A stretch of 64,000 nt of DNA from Aquisphaera insulae. Its GTDB lineage: Bacteria; Planctomycetota; Planctomycetia; Isosphaerales; Isosphaeraceae. The notes beneath the pieces were generated by a model. That model was not told the DNA's origin. It searched no databases and saw nothing but the letters and a program-made list of their open reading frames with translations. Location: positions 1-64,000 of the forward strand of contig NZ_JAALJH010000053.1 in NCBI RefSeq assembly GCF_011064615.1, in the 5' to 3' direction. A program made the position numbers and the translations under genes. Shown in pieces: positions 44,822 through 54,022 of this stretch (position 1 is its first letter; every line of letters starts with the position of its first letter).

Positions 44822-45214
44822 GAAGCCCCCGCAGTTTCGGACTGCATGGTACAATACCGCTGAGAAGCCAAGGTAATGGCTGATCGGTGCATCGGTCAAT
44901 GGCGGGCGGGGGGGAAACCCGGACGGTCGGGAGAATTCCGACGGTCCTGGCGGTCGACCCCAGGGCGATGGGTCGCAGGGCCGAAAGGGACAGGAAATCG
45001 TTCGAGGTCGAAGCGGGACGGTGCCGAAGATTGGGACGTGATAGGCTCGAATATCCTGCCGCCGCGGGACGTCTCGGGGGATGAGGGACGATCCGCGCCG
45101 AATCGAGCCCGAAATTGCAAATCCACCGACTTATGAGTGCATGACGAAACGGGCCCGGGAGGGTGGGCGTGGGAGCGCCCTCGGGAACGGCCCCGTCCAG
45201 AAAGGTCCAACGCA
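44822..45214. other. Divergent intergenic region upstream of the ACT protein and a secreted protein
   Basis: About 390 bp with no gene recognised. A direct repeat GACGGTC occurs at 44922-44928 and 44940-44946 (18-bp period), flanking a GAATTC; this could be an operator, but nothing else supports it. Promoters for both flanking genes must lie here. Confidence 0.4.
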
Positions 45215-46561
45215 ATGCTGTGGCGACACCTTTGCCTGGTCCGGGCCTGGTCGGCCGCGGGCCTGATCCTGGTCGGATCGATCCCGGCGACGGCCCGGAC
45301 CCCGGGGCTGGCCGACGATGTCGAGCGATCCGCCCCGCCGGCCGCGGTCGAGACCGAGACGGTCGACTTGCTCAAGGGGAGCGGCTCCGGCGAGCTGGGC
45401 GTCATCGCCCGGGGGGACGGCCAGGAGCGGGTCCGGCTGACGGTCCGGAACACCACGGCCAAGCGGCTGAACGTGGTCATCCCGCCCGGGCTGGTCGCGT
45501 CGGCGTCCGCCTCCCAGCCCGGCGGACGGCCTCAGAGCATGGGCCTCGGCTCGATCAACAATCGGGCGGGCGGCTTCGGCCAGTTCGCCAGCACCGGGAA
45601 TCCCGTCGGGCTCCGGTCGGTCGGCGTGAAGCCCACCTCCGGTCCGGCCGTCGCGGTCCCCGCGGGAGAAACCCTGGAGCTGTCGATCCCGGCCGTCTGC
45701 CTGAACTACGGGCTGCCGACCCCGACCACCGCCAACACGTTCTCGCTCATGGACGTGGATGACTACTCGAACGACCCGCGGGTCCGCAAGTCCCTCCGAA
45801 CCCTCGCGACGCTGGGCACCAGCCACGGCGTGGCCCAGGCGGTCATGTGGAGGGTCTGCAACGACCTGCCGTTCGAGACGATGGCCGCCGAGGCCGGCAA
45901 GATCATGAACCACTCGGAGATCCAGATTGCCGCCCGCCTCGTGGAGCTGGTCGACCGCAGCCCCGGCGAGGAGACGGTCGACGCCTCGGCCCTCCAGCAG
46001 GGGCGGATCTTCGTCCAGATTCACGGCCAGGGGGCACTCGCCCAGGACGCCCAGCGGCTCAACGATCAGATCGAGAACTACCGGCTGATGGGACTTCCGG
46101 TCCGGTCCGCGATCGGCGGCGAGACTCCCGCGGTCACGGGCCCCGCGCTCCTCGTGAAGCTCGAGCTGACCGATTCCAAGATCGGCGAGACGAAGGGCCG
46201 GATCGCGATCGGCTATCGGGGCATGGACGACGCCTGGCAGCCGATCGGCAGGGCGAACTTCCAGGACAACTCGTCGCTCGCCGTCCTGGATGGCGAGACG
46301 CTGGCCCGGAAGCTCGACCAGGCGATCGCCGGCGTCCTCGTGACGGTCAAGCCCGCCAAGAAGGTGGTCGGCAGCACCACGCTCCGGGTCGACAACCGGC
46401 TCCCCTTCACGCTCTCGGCCGTCACGGTGAAAGCCGGCACCTCGGCCGGCGCCCCGATCGTCCCGTTCTCGGCCGTCGGCGTCGGCCCCGGGCGCTCCGC
46501 CTTGCTTCCGATCCAGGCCCCCATCGCCACCATCGAACGGGTCGAGCTGAACGGGCTCTGA
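45215..46561 (+). CDS. Secreted hypothetical protein
   Basis: The 448-residue protein starts at the ATG at 45215 (AAAGGT upstream); the frame is open from 45137. The N-terminus (MLWRHLCLVRAWSAAGLILV, then an ATA-type cleavage region) is a likely signal peptide. The body has a beta-rich opening (GELGVIARGDGQERVRLTVRN), a central helical section (SLRTLATLGTSHGVAQAVMWRVC) and a C-terminal beta repeat (TLRVDNRLPFTLSAVTVKAG). No enzyme motif or known domain is recognised. The two segments RVRLTVRNTTAKRLNVVI and TLRVDNRLPFTLSAVTV look alike and may be repeated immunoglobulin-like folds. A strong hairpin follows the stop. Confidence 0.7.
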   Translation: MLWRHLCLVRAWSAAGLILVGSIPATARTPGLADDVERSAPPAAVETETVDLLKGSGSGELGVIARGDGQERVRLTVRNTTAKRLNVVIPPGLVASASASQPGGRPQSMGLGSINNRAGGFGQFASTGNPVGLRSVGVKPTSGPAVAVPAGETLELSIPAVCLNYGLPTPTTANTFSLMDVDDYSNDPRVRKSLRTLATLGTSHGVAQAVMWRVCNDLPFETMAAEAGKIMNHSEIQIAARLVELVDRSPGEETVDASALQQGRIFVQIHGQGALAQDAQRLNDQIENYRLMGLPVRSAIGGETPAVTGPALLVKLELTDSKIGETKGRIAIGYRGMDDAWQPIGRANFQDNSSLAVLDGETLARKLDQAIAGVLVTVKPAKKVVGSTTLRVDNRLPFTLSAVTVKAGTSAGAPIVPFSAVGVGPGRSALLPIQAPIATIERVELNGL

Positions 46562-46600
46562 TCCGGCCCTCGACCGCGATCACGCTGGAATTCGCCAGGG

Positions 46601-46637
46601 CCGGCCGCGATCCCCGACCACGTCGGATCGCGGCCGG
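46601..46637 (+). terminator. Hairpin downstream of the secreted hypothetical gene
   Basis: A perfect 13-bp stem (46601-46613 with 46625-46637, CCGGCCGCGATCC and its complement) encloses an 11-base loop, 39 bp after the stop codon. No U-tract follows. It separates this gene from the acylphosphatase gene. Confidence 0.6.
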
Positions 46638-46807
46638 TTCGCGTTGCGGCGAGGGCTTCAACGGGCTCCCGGGGCGCAATGCCCGCGCCTCTGCCCCTTG
46701 TCCGGGATTGCCGATGTCCGCTAGACTGAATATCTGTTGAATGGGCAGCCGCGGGGGCCGGGCGGAGTTCGCTCGGTGGCCGGCGGAGCGGAAACGCTGG
46801 GACCGCC

Positions 46808-47086
46808 ATGTCCCCGGTTCGTCGTCGCTATTTCTTCTCGGGCCACGTCCAGGGCGTTGGATTTCGCGCGACCTGCCGCCACCTCGCCGGTGGCTTCGAG
46901 GTCGTCGGGAGCGTCCGGAACTTGCCCGACGGTCGAGTCGAGATGCTCGTCGAAGGAACGCCCGCGGAGCTCGATCGCCTGCTCGAGGCCATCGGCGACG
47001 AGATGGGCGGGTTCATCCGGGAGACCAGCGTCCACGACGAACCGACCGGCCATCCCGCCCTCGAGGGCTTCTCGATCCGCTTCTAG
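46808..47086 (+). CDS. acyP: Acylphosphatase
   Basis: A small enzyme that hydrolyses carboxyl-phosphate bonds such as acetyl phosphate. The 92 residues match the family length. The catalytic Arg lies in the phosphate loop GHVQGVGFRATC, and the catalytic Asn in GSVRNLPDGRVEML. The C-terminal strand GFSIRF is complete. It precedes the ABC-2 permease by 87 bp; no functional link is evident. Confidence 0.95.
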   Translation: MSPVRRRYFFSGHVQGVGFRATCRHLAGGFEVVGSVRNLPDGRVEMLVEGTPAELDRLLEAIGDEMGGFIRETSVHDEPTGHPALEGFSIRF

Positions 47087-47173
47087 CCGGCCTGCCCGGT
47101 CCGCGGAGCTCGTCCCGATCACGATCCAATCGTTGTCATTGCCATCATCAAGATCCCCCCATCCCGATCGACC

Positions 47174-47995
47174 ATGAAATCCATCACCATCGCCCTCGCC
47201 ACCGCCAAGGAAACGATCCGCCAGCCCTCCTTCTTCGTCATGGCGGTCATCGCCGGGGCGCTGCTGATCGCGACGATCTTCGTCCCATACTTCACCTTCG
47301 GTGAAGACATCAAGATGTACAAGGACACGGGCCTGACCACGATCTCGTTCGCGTGCATGCTGCTCGCGCTGCTGACGGCGAGCTCGACCGTGGCCGAGGA
47401 GATCGAGGGCAAGACCGCGATCACGCTCCTCTCCAAGCCGATCAACCGACGACAGTTCATCATCGGCAAGTTCCTGGGGATCGAGCTCGGCGTCCTCGCT
47501 CTCTATGTCCTGCTGGGGACGCTCTTCGCGGGCGGACTCTGGTACAAGTATGCCTACGATCTCCGCGAGTCGGCCGGCGGCACCGCCGAGACGGCCAAGC
47601 GGCTCGCCCAGGTCCTGCAGGTCCTGCCGGGCCTGATCCTGGGATTCTTCGAGGTCACCATCCTGACCAGCATCAGCGTGGCCATCTCCACCAGGCTGCC
47701 GATGCTGGTGAACCTGGTGGTCTGCATCCTCATCTTCTTCCTGGGGCACCTCAGCCCGGTCCTGGTCGAGGTGGCGCAGCAGGGGCAGATGAACGAGCTG
47801 ATGAGCTTCATGGCCAAGCTCTTCGCGTGGATTCTGCCCGGTCTCGAGTTCTACAACGCCGGCCCCTCGATCTCCACCGGTCAGATTATCCCGTGGTACC
47901 GCTACGTTCTGCCGGCGCTGGGCTACTGCGTGTTGTACAGTGGAGCAGCCTTGTTGTTCGCCTTCCTGCTTTTTGAGGATCGCGACCTCGCCTGA
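47174..47995 (+). CDS. ABC-2 type membrane permease
   Basis: The 273-residue integral membrane protein has about six hydrophobic segments (for example SFFVMAVIAGALLIATIFV, LGVLALYVLLGTLFAGGLW, LVVCILIFFLGHL, VLYSGAALLFAFLLF). The cytoplasmic loop AEEIEGKTAITLLSKPINRRQFIIGK is the coupling-helix signature of ABC-2 exporters (NodJ/CcmB/YhaP-like). It needs a separate ATPase. The only adjacent ABC gene, 35 bp downstream, encodes an exporter whose own ATPase motifs are ruined. Confidence 0.85.
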   Translation: MKSITIALATAKETIRQPSFFVMAVIAGALLIATIFVPYFTFGEDIKMYKDTGLTTISFACMLLALLTASSTVAEEIEGKTAITLLSKPINRRQFIIGKFLGIELGVLALYVLLGTLFAGGLWYKYAYDLRESAGGTAETAKRLAQVLQVLPGLILGFFEVTILTSISVAISTRLPMLVNLVVCILIFFLGHLSPVLVEVAQQGQMNELMSFMAKLFAWILPGLEFYNAGPSISTGQIIPWYRYVLPALGYCVLYSGAALLFAFLLFEDRDLA

Positions 47996-48030
47996 TTGGA
48001 AGCGATCCCGACCCGCCGGAGTCTCCGCGC

Positions 48031-50007
48031 ATGCAAGCCGACGCGTATCGTCGCGCAAGGACGCTCATCAGTTCCGAGCGCGACGGCCTCGTCGCCCGAA
48101 TCCTCGGCGCGGTCCAGTCGCTCCTGCTCCTGAAGCTGCTGGTGATCGGCTGCCTCTTCGTCGTCCTGATGGCCGACCGCGGCGAGGCCAGATTCCCCGT
48201 CGCCAACCAGGACAAGCTCCCCGCCTGGGCCATCCCCCTGGGATCCAGCGACGGGCAGTATATCCGGTTCCGGAATACGGGCATCTTCCCGCTCGTCGCC
48301 AACAACCTGATGAGCCCCAATCCGGTCCATCGGCTGGGCGCGGGACTGATGGACCGGATCACGGGAATCATCCCGCCGCTGAGGAACAACGTGGGGGCCC
48401 TGGCCACCCTGCTGGCGAGCGGCCTGCTGCTCCTCCTGGCCATCAGCCTGATGACCCAGTGGCGGCGCCGGGCCATGTCGCGGGCGGCGACCAACCTGGC
48501 GACGACCCTCCGCCGGCAGATCCATCGCCAGATGTACCGGCTCGGGGACTCGTCCCTCCCCACCGAGGGGATCGGCCCGGTCGTGAACATCTGGACCCGA
48601 GAGGTGAACGACGTGCGGGAGGCCCTGCTCGCGGACCTGGACGTCACGCCGCGGACCCAGATCCTCGCCGCCGGCCTGATCCTGATCGCCCTCTTCGCGT
48701 CTCCGATCCTGACCGTCTTCCTGGGTTCGCTGGGCCTGCTGGTCTGGATCACGTCGCGGGTGCTCAACCGCGACGCCCGCCTCGCGCATGACGCGGCCCT
48801 CCGCGACGTCTCGGTGCAGCTCTGCCTGCTCCACGAGGATCTCGCCCTGCTCCGGACCGTGCGAATCCACGGCCTGGAGAGTTACGATCGCCAGCGCTTC
48901 GACGAGCACCTGGACCGATTCCGCCAGGCCGATGCGGATCGGATCGCCACCGAGCCCAGGCTCAACCCCACCACGGTGCTGCTCTATGGGGCGGCCGTCG
49001 TGATCGCGCTGGGGCTCCTCGGTTACAACGTCCTGATCCGGGATCAGATCTCGATCGCCACCATGCTCGTGCTGATGGCGTCGCTGGCGAGCCTGGCGCT
49101 GCCGATTGCGCGATGGCTGAAGCTGCGAGGGCTGATTGCCCAGGCCAACCGATCCGCAGGTGGAGTCTTCGAGTTCCTGGAACGGTCGCCGGAGCTCCAT
49201 CAGAACGTGGGGGCCCACTTCCTGGGCGCGGTCAAGGAGCGGGTCAGCTTGCAGGACGTCTCGCTTCGGAGTCGTTCCGGACGGCCGCTGCTGAACTCGA
49301 TCCGGGTGGACATCGCGGCCGGGACCAGGACGGGGATCCTCAGCCTCGAGGAGGATTCCCGGCTGGCCCTCGCCTGCCTCATCCCGCGCCTGATCGACCC
49401 GAATTCCGGCCGGATCCTGATCGACGGCCATGATCTCCGCGACGTCACCCTGGAGTCGATCCGGGCCCAGGTCGGCACGGTCCTCCAGGCGGACCTCGTC
49501 TTCACCGATTCGGTGCTCGTGAACATCGGCATGGGCGATCCGATCAATGGGCTCCCCCGCGTGATCGAGGCGGCGAAGCTGGCCCACGTCCATCACGTCA
49601 TCCTGGACCTGCCTCACGGTTACGACACGATCATCGGGCCGCTCGGCCATTACCTGAAGCCGGACGAGCAGTTTCGGATCGCCCTGGCGCGAACGTACCT
49701 CCACGACGCCTCGGTGCTGATCGTGGAGGAGCCCACGGCGCAGGTGGATGACGAGACCCAGCTCCTCCTCGATGACACCCTCTCACGCCTGGCCGAGGGC
49801 CGGACGCTCCTATTGCTCCCCAATCGCCTCTCGACCATCCGTTCCTGCGACCAGCTCCTGGTGATCCACGACGGCCGGATCGAGGACGTGGGGAGCCCGG
49901 CCCAGCTCGAGATCGATAGCAAGCTCTATCGCCACCTGATCTACGAGAAGTTCAACGAGTACGCCAGCGGCGAGATCGCCGCCGGCCACCTCGGACTGAA
50001 TGTCTGA
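48031..50007 (+). CDS. ABC exporter-like protein with degenerate nucleotide-binding domain
   Basis: The 658-residue protein has the layout of a half-ABC exporter: about six transmembrane helices (residues 20-380) then a nucleotide-binding domain (about 405-640). Key ATPase residues are lost. The Walker A position reads SLEEDSRL (438-445) in place of GxxGxGKS, so the invariant Lys is Arg444. The signature LSGGQ is LKPDE (542-546). The Walker B Asp is Glu566, although Glu567 is kept. The H-loop His is Asn598 (PNRLST). The Q-loop (TVLQAD) and IALAR helix remain, so the fold is probably intact while ATP binding or hydrolysis is doubtful. The frame is full-length without disruption, which argues for a retained non-ATPase role, perhaps with the ABC-2 permease just upstream. 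Confidence 0.85.
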   Translation: MQADAYRRARTLISSERDGLVARILGAVQSLLLLKLLVIGCLFVVLMADRGEARFPVANQDKLPAWAIPLGSSDGQYIRFRNTGIFPLVANNLMSPNPVHRLGAGLMDRITGIIPPLRNNVGALATLLASGLLLLLAISLMTQWRRRAMSRAATNLATTLRRQIHRQMYRLGDSSLPTEGIGPVVNIWTREVNDVREALLADLDVTPRTQILAAGLILIALFASPILTVFLGSLGLLVWITSRVLNRDARLAHDAALRDVSVQLCLLHEDLALLRTVRIHGLESYDRQRFDEHLDRFRQADADRIATEPRLNPTTVLLYGAAVVIALGLLGYNVLIRDQISIATMLVLMASLASLALPIARWLKLRGLIAQANRSAGGVFEFLERSPELHQNVGAHFLGAVKERVSLQDVSLRSRSGRPLLNSIRVDIAAGTRTGILSLEEDSRLALACLIPRLIDPNSGRILIDGHDLRDVTLESIRAQVGTVLQADLVFTDSVLVNIGMGDPINGLPRVIEAAKLAHVHHVILDLPHGYDTIIGPLGHYLKPDEQFRIALARTYLHDASVLIVEEPTAQVDDETQLLLDDTLSRLAEGRTLLLLPNRLSTIRSCDQLLVIHDGRIEDVGSPAQLEIDSKLYRHLIYEKFNEYASGEIAAGHLGLNV

Positions 50008-50040
50008 GCCCGCACGGGCCCGCGACGCCCGGTCGGCGTC

Positions 50041-50772
50041 TCAGCAGAAGTCGTCGACCGTGGGCGTCATGACGAGCTCGGGGACCCTCGCTCGCGGGTC
50101 GAGCTCGACCAGGAATTTCACCGCGGCGGCGATGTCCTCCGGCTGGAGGATCGCGGCGCGGCGGTCGGCCGGCACGGGCACGGGACGGGCATCGAGGATC
50201 GGCGTGTTCACCTCGCCGGGATAGATCACCGTGGACCGGATTCCGCGGATCCCCTCTTCCCGGCCCAGGCACATCCCGAGCGCCGACTGCCCGAACTTCG
50301 AGGCCGAATAGCCGGCGCCTCCGAGGGTACTGGCCCTCAGGCCGGAGATCGAGCAGATCTGGATGATCAGCCCCGAGCCCCGCTCGCGCATGGATGGCAA
50401 GACGGCCTTCACCAGGTTGAACGGCCCGGTCAGGTTCACGGCCACCATCCGGTCCCAGTCCTCCGGGGCCAGGACGTCGAGCTTGCGATTGCGGACGTTC
50501 GTGCCCGCGTTGCAAACGAGGATATCGATCGAGCCGAACGTCTCGAGCACCTTCTCAACGGCGCCCCCGACGCCGTTGCGGTCGGCGACGTCGCAGGAGA
50601 CGGTCAAGGCGGAGGCCCCGCCGGAGAGCCCGGCCCGGGTCTCCTCCAGCTTGGCGGACTCGCGCCCGAGCAGGGCCAGGCGGATCCCGAGCCCGTCCAG
50701 GGCCCGGGCGATGCCGCGTCCGATCCCGCTCCCCGCGCCGCTGATCAGTGCGGTCTTCAACGTCGTCGCCAT
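50041..50772 (-). CDS. Short-chain dehydrogenase/reductase (SDR)
   Basis: A classical 243-residue SDR, starting at the ATG at 50772 with GAGGGGGA upstream. Motifs: SGAGSGIGRGIA (cofactor loop), CNAGTN, SISGLRAS and the catalytic YSASK, then YPGEVNTPI. FabG-like features are visible, but members with this architecture reduce many ketones and sugars, so the substrate is not assigned. Stop-to-stop convergent with the degenerate ABC exporter, 33 bp apart. The open frame extends to 50904 but the extra segment is unlike SDRs. Confidence 0.88.
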   Translation of the reverse strand: MATTLKTALISGAGSGIGRGIARALDGLGIRLALLGRESAKLEETRAGLSGGASALTVSCDVADRNGVGGAVEKVLETFGSIDILVCNAGTNVRNRKLDVLAPEDWDRMVAVNLTGPFNLVKAVLPSMRERGSGLIIQICSISGLRASTLGGAGYSASKFGQSALGMCLGREEGIRGIRSTVIYPGEVNTPILDARPVPVPADRRAAILQPEDIAAAVKFLVELDPRARVPELVMTPTVDDFC

Positions 50773-50944
50773 GCCGCGTCCCCCTCGCGATGAACCCCGG
50801 AGACTCGATGCCGGCCGGCCCGGCCTCCCCGGGGATGCCCGAACAAGTCGAGGACCCCGTCGCCGCCCAGGAAAGAGGCCGCGCGGGGTCCCATCCGACT
50901 GCATTCTATCGCGACCGATCGGGCGAGGCGACGCTCCGCCGTGG

Positions 50945-52666
50945 TTAGCGGGCTCGACGACGCGGGTGGGACATCCGCACGGCCAGGCGGCCGGTCGGAT
51001 AGAGCTTGCCCGCGGCGGCCAGGCTGCTCGCCCGGGTCGCCGCCTTCCAGACGCGGACCTGGGACGTCCCGGCGTCGGTCGAATCCGAGGAATCGTCGGA
51101 CGCCCACGCGTTCATCCCCTGGATGAGGGTGTCCAGGCTGCCCGCGGAGAGGGTGGATGACTGGTCCGAGCTCGTCACTCGCTTGCCGTTGACGTAGATC
51201 CGCACGTTGGACGAGGCGGTCACGGTGGTCGTCGCGGAGCCCGGCGACGTGGTCGTGGTCGTGGTCGTGGTCGTCCCATCGCCGGATGTCGTGGTCGTTG
51301 GCGTGGTCGTGGTGGTCGGCGGAGGCGAAGTCGTCGTCGTATCGACCACCGGGACCGAGGCGGTCGGGTTCGTTGCGGCCGATCCGCCCGTATCGGTCTG
51401 CGTCGGCGTGGTCACCACGACGGGCGGGGGCGGGGGCGGGGGCGGGGACGCCGGTGCAGTGGCGGTGGCCTGGGGGACCAGCGAGGCGGAGTTGAGGACG
51501 TCGAGACGTCCGATGGTCAGGCCGGTGACGCTATCATTCACCGCCCTGGCGCCCTTCTCCAGCCACCCGGTCACCTGATCGACGGTCGGCAGCGTGCCGA
51601 ACCGCGAGGCGTAGATCTGTTGAAGGAGCACGACGGCGCCGCTGACGAGGGGGGCGGCGAAGCTCGTCCCTTCCACCGTCGTGGTCCCGCTGTCGCCGGC
51701 CGGCGCCACGAGGCCCTTGCCGGGGGCGGCGAGGTCGGTCATCGATCCCATGCCGACCGTCGATCCGAGCCTCTGGGCGTTCGAGAGCAGGTGATCCGAC
51801 GTGTCCGTGGCCGTGACGCCGATCACGCCGTCGACGATCGAGGTGAACCCTTCCCCTTGCTGGCCCGTGAAGCTGTTGCCGGTCGCCGCGACGACGGCGA
51901 TCTTCATCGAGGTGAGCTGTCCGATCAACTCGGTGATCTTCTGCCCGTTGCCCCCATCCTGGGCGAACCAGTTGTGGGCGTAGTTGCCGCCGTCCGAGAG
52001 CGACATGTTGACGACGGTGATGTTGTACTCGGAGTGGTGATCCACGACCCACTGCAGGGCGTTGACGATGCTGCCGAGGTCGGCCGAGTTGTTGTCGCCG
52101 ACGACCTTCAGGGCCACGATGTTGACGCCCGGCGCGACGCCCGGGTCGCTGGCGTCGGACGAGGCGATCAGCCCGGCGACCGCCGTGCCGTGCTGCGACG
52201 TCGTGGCCATCGGATCCGCGGAGTTGTTGGCGAAATTGTAGCCGGCGATGACCTTGGCATTGGCCCCGAACGAGCCGCCGAAGGCGGAGTTCTTGTAGTC
52301 GACGCCGGTGTCGATGACGGCGACGGCCATGCCCTTCCCGTCCACCGAATAGGCCGATCGCGTGGCGGCGGCGTTGATGATCGGGTCGTAGACCGCGGCC
52401 GTCCCCGCGGCGACCGAACCGACCGGCATCTCCCTGGTCGCGACCGAGGCCGGGACGTGGGCTCGAGCCCGCTCGACGGGCGGAGTTTGAACGGACGTCT
52501 CCGGCCGAAGGTGGTTCGAGAAGGCCGGGACGCCGGCCTTCGCGGCGGAGAGGACCTCGGTCCCCGGGGTCGTGGACAGGAGGCAGCGATCATCGAGGGA
52601 TTCGATCGTGGGATGCTGGGCTCGGTCCTTCTTTCGGTTCCGGAAGCAGTCCGTGATCCATGCCAT
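50945..52666 (-). CDS. Secreted subtilisin-like (S8) serine protease with Thr/Pro-rich tail
   Basis: The 573-residue protein begins at the ATG at 52666 (GGGGAGA upstream). Residues 24-31 (LDDRCLLS) match the planctomycete LExRxLLS N-terminal motif after a basic stretch. The peptidase S8 domain (about 105-405) holds the triad Asp119 (VIDTGVD), His159 (QHGTAVAG) and Ser335 (EGTSFAAP); the oxyanion Asn lies in AATGNSFTG. A low-complexity linker (PPPPPPPP, then Thr-rich runs, about 425-500) leads to a C-terminal beta segment (VRIYVNGKRVTSSDQS). Likely extracellular or envelope-attached. The tail ends in a basic cluster (SHPRRRAR). The coding DNA of the linker is highly repetitive (GTGGTC-type and GGGGGC runs at about 51235-51450). 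Confidence 0.88.
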   Translation of the reverse strand: MAWITDCFRNRKKDRAQHPTIESLDDRCLLSTTPGTEVLSAAKAGVPAFSNHLRPETSVQTPPVERARAHVPASVATREMPVGSVAAGTAAVYDPIINAAATRSAYSVDGKGMAVAVIDTGVDYKNSAFGGSFGANAKVIAGYNFANNSADPMATTSQHGTAVAGLIASSDASDPGVAPGVNIVALKVVGDNNSADLGSIVNALQWVVDHHSEYNITVVNMSLSDGGNYAHNWFAQDGGNGQKITELIGQLTSMKIAVVAATGNSFTGQQGEGFTSIVDGVIGVTATDTSDHLLSNAQRLGSTVGMGSMTDLAAPGKGLVAPAGDSGTTTVEGTSFAAPLVSGAVVLLQQIYASRFGTLPTVDQVTGWLEKGARAVNDSVTGLTIGRLDVLNSASLVPQATATAPASPPPPPPPPVVVTTPTQTDTGGSAATNPTASVPVVDTTTTSPPPTTTTTPTTTTSGDGTTTTTTTTTSPGSATTTVTASSNVRIYVNGKRVTSSDQSSTLSAGSLDTLIQGMNAWASDDSSDSTDAGTSQVRVWKAATRASSLAAAGKLYPTGRLAVRMSHPRRRAR

Positions 52667-53248
52667 GAACAGGTCTCCCCAGACGGCCGCCATACCATTG
52701 GCTCCGGCCGCCCCGCGAATCGGTTGTGAACACCCCCCTTCCATGGCGAGCGGCGATCGCGGGCCGGATCGTTCGGCCAGACGAGCGACGCGCGGGGACC
52801 CGGCCCGGGCGTCGCCCGGAGAGTCCGCGGAGCGTATGGCAAGGTTGTTGGGCCGCCTTCGGCGTTCCGTCGCCGGGTCCGTCCGCGGACGACCTGGGGA
52901 CCGGGTGCCTCCGGTTTGGTGACCCGGGAGCAACGGATCGTCCTCCGACCGGTCCGGGAAAGGGTCTGGGGACACCCCTCGCGCGGTCCGCTGGATCGCG
53001 ATCCTCGAGCGACCTCCTGAGTGGGCCGGCGATGGCTCGCCGTGCCCTTCGGCCCCGCGACCATCGGCGCGGAACCCGGGCGCGATCCCTTCGCGCCACG
53101 GTCGCCTCGAGCTGCGATCCCACTCCGGCTTGTGTCCCCTCATGGGACGCGCTAGAGTGAGACAAGGCCCGGGCGATGGCCGGCGGGAACGGGTCCCGTC
53201 CGGCGACCCTTGTATCGTCCCGGATCCGGAGCGAGGGCCTTTCGAAAA
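52667..53248. other. Divergent gap between the S8 protease gene and kdsB
   Basis: About 580 bp with no recognised gene. The minus frame of the protease stays open to 53281, but its translation is Arg/Pro-rich without homology, and the composition is typical of non-coding GC-rich shadow. Promoters for the protease and kdsB should be here. No repeat or hairpin stood out. Confidence 0.5.
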
Positions 53249-53998
53249 ATGCAAATCGTCGCCGTGATCCCGGCCAGACACGCTTCGACCCGACTGCCCG
53301 GCAAACCCCTTCTATCCGAAACCGGTCGGCCGCTCATCCAGCACGTCGTCGAATCCGCGCGGTCCGCGCGATCCTTGCAACGCATCGTCGTGGCCACGGA
53401 CGACGCGCGAATCCACGACGCGGTCGTCGCGTTCGGCGGCGAGGCCATGATGACCCGCGCGGATCACCCGACCGGGACCGATCGCGTCGCCGAGGTCGCC
53501 GCGCGAATCGCGGAAGCCGGCATCATCGTCAACATCCAGGGAGATGAGCCGGAGATTGCCGGCGAGACCATCGATCAGCTCGTATCGCTCCTGCAACAGG
53601 ATCCCGACGCCCGCATGGCAACCCTGGCGACGCCCATCCGCGAGGAGTCCGTCTACCGGGATCCATCCTGCGTCAAGGTGGTCCGCTCCCGAAACAACCG
53701 CGCGCTCTATTTCTCGCGGAGCCCGATCCCCTGCCATCGCGACGGGCTGCCGTCGGGGGGAGGCGAGCCGATCGGGCTGCTTCACCTGGGCCTCTATGCC
53801 TTCCGGCGGGACTTCCTCCTCTCGATCGCCAGCCTCCCGCCATCGGCCCTGGAGGCCGCCGAGAAGCTCGAGCAGCTTCGCGTCCTGGAGGCCGGGCACG
53901 CCATCGCGATCGGGGTCGTCGAGGAGCCGGGCGTGGGGATCGACACGCCGGCCGATTACCGGCGGTTCGTCGAGCGGTGGCGGGCCCGCGGCCAATGA
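53249..53998 (+). CDS. kdsB: 3-deoxy-manno-octulosonate cytidylyltransferase (CMP-Kdo synthetase)
   Basis: KdsB activates Kdo as CMP-Kdo for lipopolysaccharide core synthesis. The ATG at 53249 gives 249 residues, the usual length; the frame is open from 53210. Motifs: IPARHASTRLPGKPLL (nucleotide loop), VVATDDARI, TGTDRVAEV, NIQGDEPEI (metal site), YFSRSPIPCHRDG and GVGIDTPADYRRF. Its presence implies an LPS-type outer membrane. No other Kdo gene is in the window. Confidence 0.95.
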   Translation: MQIVAVIPARHASTRLPGKPLLSETGRPLIQHVVESARSARSLQRIVVATDDARIHDAVVAFGGEAMMTRADHPTGTDRVAEVAARIAEAGIIVNIQGDEPEIAGETIDQLVSLLQQDPDARMATLATPIREESVYRDPSCVKVVRSRNNRALYFSRSPIPCHRDGLPSGGGEPIGLLHLGLYAFRRDFLLSIASLPPSALEAAEKLEQLRVLEAGHAIAIGVVEEPGVGIDTPADYRRFVERWRARGQ

Positions 53999-54022
53999 GC
54001 GCGCCGGGAACGGCCGGCCCGA

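Noticed and set aside
51207..51578. A plus-strand frame rich in Val/Gly (VVVVVV-type) under the protease linker
   Set aside because: It is the reverse complement of the Thr/Pro-rich linker repeat, not a gene.
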